Assembly: GCA_029964075.1 (NCBI GenBank)
Contig: CM057135.1
Coordinates: forward strand, 17,696,863-17,760,862
Origin: Patiria pectinifera
Taxonomy: Eukaryota; Echinodermata; Asteroidea; Valvatida; Asterinidae
Reading direction: 5' to 3'
Length of the DNA: 64,000 bases
Part shown: positions 56,294-64,000 of the stretch, in pieces
How positions within the stretch are numbered: the first letter of the stretch is position 1
Layout of the letters: each line of letters opens with the position of its first letter
Notes under the pieces: model-generated
Told to the model about the DNA's origin: nothing
The model's input: only the letters and a program-made list of their open reading frames with translations
The model's database searches: none
Position numbers and translations under genes: made by a program

Positions 56294-57830
56294 TTATCTA
56301 TACCGCAAGGATAGTTGATGGGTTCTTTTGGGGTATCGTCTGGGCGGTGACAGGTCTTGCTGCCCCGACTGATTGGCTTGACTTTCAGAACCTGACTCGT
56401 CTGCAATGGCATCTTGCATTACAGGAGCATTATCTTCGACCTCGAAGGCCAACTCTTCAGATGAGTTCTTGTCATCTGGAACTGTTGTCAGTTCTTGGGG
56501 GAGGTTTTTAGCCACCTCATCCCTGGACTTATCTTCCCAGTCGTTTGGACTAACACACGGTTTGAGTCTGTCCACATGAACAACTTTGGGCTTGCCTCCT
56601 TGTTTAGGCAGGATTCGAACTGTTACATCCGATAGCTTTTTCAGAATCAGCCATGGCCCTTCCCACCTCAACTGGAGTTTGGGGGACATGTGCCTCTTCT
56701 TTGCTGGGTTGTGAAGCCACACTAGTTGGCCTTCCCTTAACCCATGCTCGGATGCTTTTCTGTCATAGTTCTTCTTCTGCCTTTGGGCACTTTTCCCGAG
56801 ACACTCTCTGGCTCTTTCGTGAGCATCTTGCATGTTACTTTGCAGTCTTTCTGCAAAGTCTACGGTTGTGTCTTCCTCAATTTCGGGACAACCTGTCACC
56901 AAATCTATCGGGATGGTCACTTCCCTTCCCAGCATCATCATGTTGGGGGTTTCACCGGTGGACTCATGTGGCGTGCACCTATAGGCGAAGGTGGCATAGG
57001 GGAGGAACTCATCCCAATCCTTCTGCCTTCGCATAGGGTCTATTAGCACTGCCACGATGTTGATAAAGGTTTTGTTAAACCTCTCAACCATGTCATCCGA
57101 TTTCGGATTGTAGGCGGTTGTTCGAGTTTTGGATATGCCTAGAATTTGGCACATCTTGCAGAACACACCTGACTCAAAGTTGGTGCCCTGATCGGAGTGG
57201 AGTTCTTGGGGAACCCCAAACCGACACACTATTTCGTTTACCAACTTATGCGCGACTGTGATTGCAGTAGCGTCAGGAAGTTGAATGCTTCCATCCACTG
57301 AGTGCAGTAGTCGCCAACTACCAACACCCATCGGTTACCATTGTCCGTTGTGGGCAATGGCCCGAGGAAGTCTATTGCTACTCGCTCGATTGGCACCCCA
57401 ACTCGGTACTGCTGTAAAGGTGCCAACCTTCTCTTAGCAGCCGACTTTCTCCTGGCACAGACATTGCATCGTCGGAGGAAGGACCGCACGTCTGCAGACA
57501 TGCCTGGCCAAAAGTACCTAGCTTTCACTTTGGCCAGAGTTTTACTGACCCCTAAGTGACCACTAAGCTGCCCACCATGCACCTCAGCCAGAATTTCCTT
57601 GCGGACCCTTGGTGGCAATACCAATAGCCACCGGATGGACTTTCCGTCTTCGGAGTCCCACCGTTTATGCAGAACTCCCTCACGGACCTCCAACTGGTCC
57701 CACTGCGACCAATAGGTCTTGCATGCTGCTGATAAGTGGGAAACTGTCTTCCACTCGGGTCGACTTTGACCTTCTTCCTTCAACCTTATGAGCCAATTCA
57801 CGGTATCATCCTGCAGCTGTGCTTCTCTTT
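56294..57830 (-). pseudogene. Gypsy integrase region
   Basis: Two frames. The upstream one (57,801-57,238) carries the HHCC zinc finger (HGGQLSGHLG..CNVCARRK) and the start of the core with the first Asp in VAIDFLGPLP. A one-base shift near 57,280 moves to the second frame (57,290-56,294) with HSDQGTNFES (second Asp), the glutamate in SDDMVERFNKT and a C-terminal GPWLILKKLSDVTVRI / VVHVDRLKPC module (GPY/F-like). All three catalytic acids are present; the frameshift breaks the protein. It ends with a Ser/Glu-rich tail at 56,294. Confidence 0.9.
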
Positions 57831-59100
57831 AGGCACCTTGCGACAGGGTTGGTTGGGCAGCCACGCCCCTAACCAAGAACTCACTCCCTTAACCTCGGGT
57901 ACTTCACCAGTTGTCTCATATTCTTCATCACGGCCGCACTGTTTGCATGGCCGTCTGGACATCCCATCAGCATTTCCATGCTTCTTTCCGCTTCTGTGCT
58001 CTACGACTAAGTCGTATTGAGACAGGACTTCCATCCACCTTGCCAGCTGACCCTCGGGGTTCTTAAAATTAAGTACCCACCGCAATGCGGCATGGTCAGT
58101 TCTGACGGTCACCTTTCGGCCATACAGGTATTGTTTGAAATACTTCAAATATACCACCACAGCCAACAACTCTTTCCAAGTGACACAGTAGTTTCGCTCA
58201 GGTTTGCTGAGCTTCCGGCTTTCTCATCACCATCTTAGACCTGGGATAGCACCGCCCCGATACCTTCACCATTGGCATCGGTGTCCAAGATAAAGTCATG
58301 CTCAGGCACTGGGTATGACAGAACCGGAGCAGCTTGAAGCCTGCTCTTCAGCTCGTCAAATGCCTGTTGACAACTCTCAGTCCATACAAACTCCTTTGAC
58401 TTCTCGGTCAGGGCATGGAGTGGGCTCGCAATTTGTGCAAATCCTTGTATGAACTTCCGGTAGTACGAGGCGAGGCCCAAAAAGCTTCTCACATCTCGTA
58501 CACACCTTGGAATTGGCCAGTTTGCCACCGCTTTAACCTTTTGGGGGTCTGTTGCCACGCCTTCTGATAACACAATGTGCCCCAGGTAAGCAACGGACTC
58601 CTGAAACAAATGGCACTTGCTGGGCTTTAACTTCAGCCCGGCGTGTCTTAGCCGATCAAACACCACTCGGAGACGTTCTAAGGTCTCCGGCACTGTTCTA
58701 CCGAACACAATGATGTCATCCAAATATATCAGTAGGATTTCCCACTGTAAGCCTGCCATGACTTTTTCCATGAGCCACTCAAAGGTTGCCGGGGCGTTGC
58801 AAAGCCCAAAGGGCATGCACTTTCACCGATACAACCCATCTCTCACAACTAATGTGGACTTCCGACAGGCGTCCTCATCAAGAGCGACTTGCCAGTACCC
58901 CGACGTTAAGTCGAGTGTACAGAACCACTTTGCCCCTTGCAATGCATCGAATGTTTCTTTGACGGTGACTGAATTCAGCTTTCTGTAGTCAACACAGAAG
59001 CGTTTCTTATCGTCTTTCTTGTCAACCAGGACAACATTAGCTGCCCAGGGACTATCGGAGGGTTCTATTACTCCCCACTTCTCCAGGTCGCTTATTTGCT
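57798..59100 (-). pseudogene. Gypsy reverse transcriptase and RNase H region
   Basis: The RT N-terminal part is cut by a small deletion and stop at about 59,092; the frame resumes with DLEKWGVIEPSDSPWAANVV. A TGA at 58,823-58,825 replaces the residue before KCMPFGLCNAPATFE. The catalytic YLDDIIVFG and SFLGLASYYRKFI are intact, as is the RNase H start (FILDTDANGEGIGAVLSQV). A stop at 58,235 and another shift precede LLAVVVYLKYFKQYLYG and HRSGKKHGNADGMSRR. These lesions make RT non-functional. Confidence 0.9.
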
Positions 59101-60139
59101 CCTGGCATCACCAGTGTTTATGTGATGCTTGACCACGTCCGTGCGACCGATGTCGTGGTCACCCTTGGACAACACATCCTGGAAGTCTATCAGACATTTT
59201 CGGACAGCACCATGGTACTTTTTTTCATATAAGTCTTGCAAATGCAGGGGCAACTCCTTCCCTGTGTGTGCCTCCGCGTTCAATTCATCATGAATAGAAC
59301 TTGCCTCAACTTCGGAGATAACCCCCGCTGTTGTTCCCCCACGGGCAACTCTTTCCTCCCTTCCGGGATTGAAGACCCGCAGCGGAACAACATCGGCTTC
59401 AGTCTCAACCAGAGATTTTGCCAACATCAAGCCTTTCTTGGCTAGGTCTCCACCACCTTCAACCGGTTCGACCATGGCTGGCCCGAGCAAGTCGGGACCC
59501 TTCCGAGCAATTTTGCCGGGGACCACAGCTTCATGACCTGGTGGAATTACCGTAGTTTTACAAACTACAACACGGCCTACAAAGGGCTCGCCTGCATCAT
59601 TTGTGCACTTGACCCGCTCACTATTGAGCCTCCACTCCCTTAATTGGAAGTCTATGATTCCACCTGTTGGCACGAGAAAATCCATGCCCAGGATACCACT
59701 GTATTTGATCTCAGAAAACACAGCCTTCACTTGGTGCGTGGTCCTGCCAACTTGCACCTCAACCAGAGCCATGCCAAGCACAGCTAACTGGCTTCCGTCC
59801 ACCTGTTTGACTTGGACATCTACCGTCTCCAAGACGGGTCTTTTCCCTTTCGGGATTTGGTAATACACCGCACTACTGATTAGAGTGTCGGTGGACCCCG
59901 TGTCAATCAAGAATTGACACTTGGTTGCTCTTACCAACCCATTCACAAACAACCCATACCGAGGACCTTTAAGTGTTCAAGACGGGTCTTTTCCCTTTCG
60001 GGATTTGGTAATACACCGCACTACTGATTAGAGTGTCGGTGGACCCCGTGTCAATCAAGAATTGACACTTGGTTGCTCTTACCAACCCATTCACAAACAA
60101 CCCATACCGAGGACCACGGCTTGGATTAGACAGAGTTAT
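59092..60139 (-). pseudogene. Gypsy aspartic protease region with tandem duplication
   Basis: The retropepsin motif FLIDTGSTDTLIS occurs twice. A ~139-bp segment at about 59,831-59,969 is repeated at 59,980-60,118, separated by TTTAAGTGTTC. The first reading ends with KRPVLNT and a stop at 59,969; the second continues QVKQVDGSQLAVLGM and YSGILGMDFLVPTGG (protease flap and second motif) into a linker that ends before RT. The duplication breaks continuity of gag-pol. Confidence 0.88.
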
Positions 60140-61539
60140 TACTCGTTGCCCATCCTCCAATTTGGACCTCCCATTTCCATTTTTGGGTTCATCACCAAGT
60201 CTACTTTTGGACCCTCTCGACCACTCAGCCTTCCCGCGGGTCCTCCGGGGGGCCGACTGTCGTTTCCCTGCTTTGGAGTTCCTTTGCACTCCCGGGCGAA
60301 ATGCCCTCTCTCACCACATTTGAAACACTTAAAGGTTCCAGGTTCGGCTTTCCCGGGCTTGTCTTGTCCCTGGCCCTCGCTCTGGTCGGACAATGCCTTG
60401 ACCAACCCAGCCACAGATTTCAATGTCTTGGCCTGCCCATTGAGACTTTCCTCTAGAGTCTCTAATCTCTGCTCTGTTACAGAGTCAAAAGCCCTTGCCA
60501 ATTTGGCGGGCTTTCGGTCCAGCAACCTATGCTGTTCGACCTTCTCAAAATTCTCAGTCTCCAGGGCAGCCTGGACTGCTTCGTCCAAAGTTTTTGGACG
60601 GACTCTGTTGATGCCCTCTTTAATTGAGTGGCTGTCAACGGCGTCTATGAAGTGGTTCTTTGTCAACTTTTCCCGAGCTTCTTCCTGTATTTCAGGGTAT
60701 GCTCGCACCGTTAACTCATGGATTGCTTGCCCTAATTCTAGCAATCCCTCTTTCTGCTTTTGGCGCCGGTGTCTTAGCTCAACGAGATAATTCTCACTCT
60801 GTCGAGCTGACCGAAACCTACGCTTAAGCAACTTGACAAGCGCACTGTACGTGTGCTTTTGACCGGAGTCGCCCACCAACCGTAGAACATCTCCTTGCAA
60901 GCTTGCGGATAACCACTTCGCAGCTTGCTCTTCGCTCCACTGGTCTACCTCACGGCATGACTCGAAATGGCGGAAGTACTCCTTCCAGAGCATTTTCCCG
61001 CTGTACCAGTCAGGGGTTATGTTTGGCCTACGATTTGGTAGCCCTACACTTCCCTTCAGACCTGAGTTACCATGGACACGTGCTTCTCGTTTCAGTGGCC
61101 AAGGACCTACTGACGAGCTGTCCACTCTTTCAGCTGAACTGCTTTTTTTCGCCTCGACTGGTCGAGTTGCGAAACTTCGCAGATCGCTGTGCACTTGGGT
61201 AGGGTTCACTTTTTCCCTATCACAAACGAACGGGTTAGTGCTTGGCTTACCCTGTTCCACGCCATCTTGCCCGGACAGGAACAGCGTTAAGTCGTCTATG
61301 ACTTGACTCTCGCGTTCCAAGGCGATTGGCGTCGACCCTGCTCGGGGTTTTATCCTTGAGCCTGAGTCTTTCAGAGGCGACTGCATCTCCATGGCAGCCT
61401 CCAACTTCTTTGCAATGAGATCTTTTTCCCACTGCAGATATTGAGCTTCCATTCGCAGTCGCTGCACCTCGGCCTCAGCACTTGAGGTGCCCGCTTGACC
61501 CTGCGAGTCTTTGGCATTAATTGAAAACAACCACAACAA
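60139..61539 (-). CDS. Gypsy gag polyprotein
   Basis: A 466-residue ORF on the element strand. After a coiled-coil-like N-terminal helix (AEVQRLRMEAQYLQWEKDLI) comes the capsid-like helical domain (WKEYFRHFESCREVDQWSEE, KWLSASLQGDVLRLV, YLVELRHRRQKQKEGLLELG). It ends with one CCHC knuckle CFKCGERGHFAREC near residue 415 and a basic Gly-rich tail. It overlaps the protease frame by about 150 nt, so pol is probably reached by frameshift. The ORF appears intact. The start codon used is uncertain; the first Met is near 61,539, about 120 nt inside the PBS. Confidence 0.85.
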   Translation of the reverse strand: MLWLFSINAKDSQGQAGTSSAEAEVQRLRMEAQYLQWEKDLIAKKLEAAMEMQSPLKDSGSRIKPRAGSTPIALERESQVIDDLTLFLSGQDGVEQGKPSTNPFVCDREKVNPTQVHSDLRSFATRPVEAKKSSSAERVDSSSVGPWPLKREARVHGNSGLKGSVGLPNRRPNITPDWYSGKMLWKEYFRHFESCREVDQWSEEQAAKWLSASLQGDVLRLVGDSGQKHTYSALVKLLKRRFRSARQSENYLVELRHRRQKQKEGLLELGQAIHELTVRAYPEIQEEAREKLTKNHFIDAVDSHSIKEGINRVRPKTLDEAVQAALETENFEKVEQHRLLDRKPAKLARAFDSVTEQRLETLEESLNGQAKTLKSVAGLVKALSDQSEGQGQDKPGKAEPGTFKCFKCGERGHFARECKGTPKQGNDSRPPGGPAGRLSGREGPKVDLVMNPKMEMGGPNWRMGNE

Positions 61540-61655
61540 TCACATACGAAAACAAACAACCAACCGATTAAACCACAGTACACTTAGCAATACAAGTCAA
61601 AACACAATGTGCAATCAAATAACTTAGCAGAGAAATCACTTAATCATTCATAATC

Positions 61656-61673
61656 ATCCCACTTCTGACACCA
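61656..61673 (-). promoter_or_regulatory. Primer binding site, tRNA-Leu type
   Basis: On the element strand TGGTGTCAGAAGTGGGAT lies two bases inside the 5' LTR. It is complementary to the CCCACTTCTGACACCA 3' end I know for a tRNA-Leu. Confidence 0.8.
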
Positions 61674-61675
61674 TT

Positions 61676-62437
61676 TGTGGCGCGGATCTCCCCGGGCCAA
61701 ACCAAAGTTCGTTGGGACCAAGTCTGACACCTATTAGAGTGTAGCTGATCTTCCCGAACGCAAGCTTTCCCAAGACGAGAGACCACTCAGAGCGACCTCA
61801 AGGCCTAGGGAGCAGGTCCGTTTTGGAGGAAATATACCGCCGATTATGATGATTGTGATTACCCACTGTTAATTGCACAATAAAGCAACAACAAATACAC
61901 CTGGACAACAGGAATGTCGGCACCACAAATATGATCGTAATTTATTATACAATAATCAAGAAATATGCAGTAGTGATTGAGACTTAATGAGGTGGTTAAT
62001 TATCAGGGTCACTTAAATACACTTGCAAGTCAGCTAACAGCTCATCTAAGCAGCAATTAATGCGCACAGCTTGAGCAATGCGCCCAATGTAAACAATGCA
62101 CTGGTAAGTCAACAATGTGCACTAATGTAAACAATGCACTGGTAAGTCAACAATGTACACTAAGTAAACAATGCACGGCTAAGTCAACAACGTACACTAA
62201 GTAAACAATGTACACTAAGTAAACAATGTACACCAAGTCAACAACGTACACTAAGTAAACAATGTACTCCTATGCAAACAGTGCACACTAAGTCAACAAC
62301 GTTGCTAATATAAGTAATACACACCAATGGAAATAACACACGTCAATGTAAGTAACGCACGCCAAGGTAAGTAGTGTACGCCAATGTAAGTAACACACGC
62401 CAATGTAAGTAACACACGCCAATGTAAGTAAAACACG
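61676..62437 (-). repeat. 5' LTR of gypsy element, truncated to 762 bp
   Basis: Matches 53,362-54,089 nearly base for base, with GCGCGG for GCGGGG at the start, an extra ~34-bp repeat unit (AATGCACTGGTAAGTCAACA), and minor substitutions. The match stops at AAAACACG at 62,437, where the other LTR continues for about 990 bp. Confidence 0.9.
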
Positions 62438-62938
62438 AGTAGGGAGAGGGGCAGGCACTATTCCAAATCCTATTATCTCCCCTTAATTACCCCCCCCCCT
62501 CTCTCTCTCCCCCTTCCCCTCCAAATGACCCTCCCCAAAATAGATCGCCTCCCCCAAATATCTCCCCCTCTAGCTCCCAAATATCTCTCTCTCCGAGTTG
62601 TAATATTATAAGTGGAGGGTACCAGACTTTGCCCCTCTCCAATGATTTCCCACCCCTATGATGCCCCTTTCCCTACCCACTTAGCCCCCGCCCCACCCCC
62701 TCTACTCTCTCCAAATATCTCTCCCTCTGTCCCCAAAATATATCTCTCCCCGAGTTGTTATATTATAAGTGGAGGGTACGGCGACAAACCCCATATCTTT
62801 CTCTGTCAAGCACCAGACCAGGCTCTTACTATCTCTTTATTTTAAAAACTTTATTTTAAAAAATAAATCATTTTTAATAAATGAACCTCGAGCTATCTAA
62901 TAAAACAGATCAGTGCGATCACCATATAATCATCGAGA
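62438..62938. repeat. CT-rich low-complexity region with a 36-bp duplicate
   Basis: Pyrimidine-rich forward strand (CTCCCC, CCAAATATCTCTC strings). The string CGAGTTGTAATATTATAAGT plus GGAGGGTAC occurs at about 62,597 and again, with one change, at about 62,751. No gene. Confidence 0.7.
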
Positions 62939-63351
62939 ATGTTTTTTTTAGTTTGTGAAACGTGCGGTGAAATAATCTCACGTTACTTTGATTTTTCGGC
63001 AGAAAATGCGCAAGAAGATCGTATCAATTGGTCAACCTTAAAAAGAAACAAAAGAAAAACTGTGGAGAAACTTATTGTTTCTGTTTGTCCAGAGCAAGGC
63101 TTAGAAGATGTCCAAGAAACAATCAATAAATATAACGAGCTCGTTAATTACAAAACATTGAGGGGAAATGGTTGCGTTAAACGGTCGTTAATAGCGGCGT
63201 GTTATCATCACGTCGTTGGATGAGACAAACAACGAGTTAGAGATTTATTTAAAGTGACTCAAAAATCAATTTAATAAGGCCCTAAAAAGATACGATGACC
63301 ACTACAATAAAGGCTGGGCCGAGGGTGTTGCCCTAAGAGGTGAAATACAGG
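62939..63351 (+). pseudogene. TFIIB-like (zinc-ribbon remnant and cyclin fold) fragment
   Basis: The forward ORF 62,939-63,223 begins with FFLVCETCGEIISRYFDF, a single C-x2-C of a zinc-ribbon type. It goes on with a helical segment ending YKTLRGNGCVKRSLIAACYH, which resembles the first cyclin repeat of transcription factor TFIIB (R-G-x(n)-A-A-C-x-Y). After a stop, the same frame continues DKQRVRDLFKVTQKSI and, after a two-base shift, NKALKRYDDHYNKGWAEG, matching the recognition helix region of a TFIIB-type cyclin repeat. It is thus a broken gene. TFIIB-like genes of this small size occur in large DNA viruses and related mobile elements as well as hosts; the neighbour at 63.5 kb makes a mobile or viral origin more likely. 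Confidence 0.5.
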
Positions 63352-63450
63352 TATAACTCGGCGGATCGCGTTCATAATGTTTATTTACCGAGAATTTGAA
63401 CTTGTAAGTTTTTCGATTAGAGATTTTTTTTTCTTTTGCCAGCCGTTCGT

Positions 63451-64000
63451 CTACCCGTTTTTTAACTTCTTTTTCAAAGTCTGTATCGTTTTTAATTTTT
63501 TGAAGCTTTGTGCTGGTCTTTGTTTAATTTTTTGAAGCTTTGTGCTGGTCTTTGTTCTAATTTTTTGCTTAAGCTCGTTAAATTTTGCGAGCTCTCTCGT
63601 AATCAGTAAAAACTCTTCGTGCGATATATCTCCGTCGTTGATGGCTTGAGACACGTATTCTTCAATCGTGTTAAGTTTGGAGTCCGCTAATATTTTAATG
63701 TGGTCGTGCTTTTTCAGCTTGGCTGATAATCGCCTAGACGCGATTCTAAGCAGAATATCTACACCAAAAGCGCCTATAAACGTTCCTTCTAGCACCAATC
63801 CAACGGGAGCTGATATAACACCCAAGACAGCGGGAATACTGTCAGCCCCCGCTATAGCCCCCAATCCTTCTAATCCTTTCTCTACGTAATTAATAGTGTC
63901 GATCACTCTCTTTATTTTTTTAAAAGGGCGCTCTCGGTGGTCTCTCTCTTTCAAGATTAAAGATCGAATCTCTTCAATCTTTTTAAGTATGTATACTTTT
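63451..64000 (-). CDS. Repeat-family protein with two-helix hydrophobic segment, partial, C-terminus frameshifted
   Basis: The reverse frame is open to the right window edge. It reads a basic helix (YILKKIEEIRSLILKERDHR), KKIKRVIDTINYVEKGLEGL, a hydrophobic region (IPAVLGVISAPVGLVLEGTF then IGAFGVDILLRIASR, probably membrane-inserting), then KHDHIKILADSKLNTIEEYV and NDGDISHEEFLLITRELAKF. I recall this protein type from many cnidarian and other marine invertebrate genomes, often multicopy; its function is unknown. A 32-bp tandem duplication at about 63,495-63,558 shifts the frame so the C-terminus reads RPAQSFKKLK; without it the other frame continues in a Lys/Glu-rich helix. Confidence 0.5.
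   Translation of the reverse strand, partial: KVYILKKIEEIRSLILKERDHRERPFKKIKRVIDTINYVEKGLEGLGAIAGADSIPAVLGVISAPVGLVLEGTFIGAFGVDILLRIASRRLSAKLKKHDHIKILADSKLNTIEEYVSQAINDGDISHEEFLLITRELAKFNELKQKIRTKTSTKLQKIKQRPAQSFKKLKTIQTLKKKLKNG

Larger units (their letters stand above)
53362..62437 (-). mobile_element. Ty3/gypsy LTR retrotransposon, ~9.1 kb, reverse orientation, 5' LTR truncated
   Basis: On the reverse strand the order is 5' LTR (partial), tRNA-Leu-type primer site, gag, protease, RT, RNase H, integrase, a zinc-finger ORF, 3' LTR. RT before integrase places it in Ty3/gypsy. The LTR copies differ at only a few positions plus repeat-number changes, so the insertion is young, yet the polyprotein has at least six lesions, described under each part. 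The insertion interrupts the OTU gene at the left. At the right the LTR breaks off at 62,437 and unrelated CT-rich DNA follows, so no target duplication can be read. Confidence 0.93.

Noticed and set aside
1-64000. tRNA or rRNA genes
   Set aside because: I saw no cloverleaf with A and B boxes and no rRNA-like stretch. The only tRNA-related sequence is the 18-base primer site at 61,656, and I could not run a structural search.

Overview
This is eukaryotic, intron-containing, AT-rich DNA dominated by mobile elements. There are no operons, ribosome-binding sites or prokaryotic signals. The mix of families (Ngaro/DIRS-type, ISL2EU, Kolobok-like, hAT, Penelope-like, Ty3/gypsy, Helentron-like satellites, P2X7-domain and OTU genes, a RAG1-type RING) and motifs such as repeated AGGCCT suggest a marine invertebrate, perhaps an echinoderm, hemichordate or cephalochordate. 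The species is not determined and a mollusc or cnidarian cannot be excluded.

Layout. 1-3.9 kb: a Ngaro-like tyrosine-recombinase retrotransposon (end of gag, RT-RNase H, recombinase, SGNH hydrolase), forward strand. 4.0-4.6 kb: array of 27-bp GC-rich spaced repeats. 4.6-5.5 kb: 3' end of a LINE that abuts a broken exon. 5.5-8.5 kb: decayed C2H2/transposase-like gene, reverse. 9.7-11.2 kb: second, decayed Ngaro-type gag, reverse. 11.27-19.61 kb: an 8.3-kb CRE-rich satellite block whose ends look like a Helentron-type non-autonomous element. 19.9-20.85 kb: RING fragment resembling the RAG1 N-terminus, reverse. 22.3-30.2 kb: a 7,885-bp ISL2EU-type transposon with 50-bp perfect terminal repeats, carrying a dead THAP-DDE transposase and a divergent YqaJ nuclease gene. 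31.6-33.8 kb: a MITE and a three-exon P2X7-domain gene. 34.6-45.1 kb: a 13-exon Kolobok-like THAP transposase gene, reverse, with an intact 3.5-kb hAT transposon and MITEs in its introns. 46.2-51.1 kb: a gene with an OB-fold-like region, reverse, interrupted exactly at an exon/intron boundary by a 3.7-kb inverted-repeat element with a Penelope-type RT core and minisatellite arms. 52.0-53.36 kb: an OTU-protease gene cut off by a reverse-strand Ty3/gypsy element (53.36-62.44 kb). 62.9-64 kb: remnants of a TFIIB-like gene and a repeated-family membrane protein, possibly from a virus-like or Polinton-like element.

The window records layered insertion. Transposons carry replication and integration genes, and several landed in or beside other genes (LINE in the 5.5-kb exon, hAT in the Kolobok intron, inverted-repeat element at a splice donor, gypsy in OTU). 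Most coding regions carry frameshifts or stops. The hAT ORF and the Ngaro RT, recombinase and hydrolase ORFs are the best preserved.
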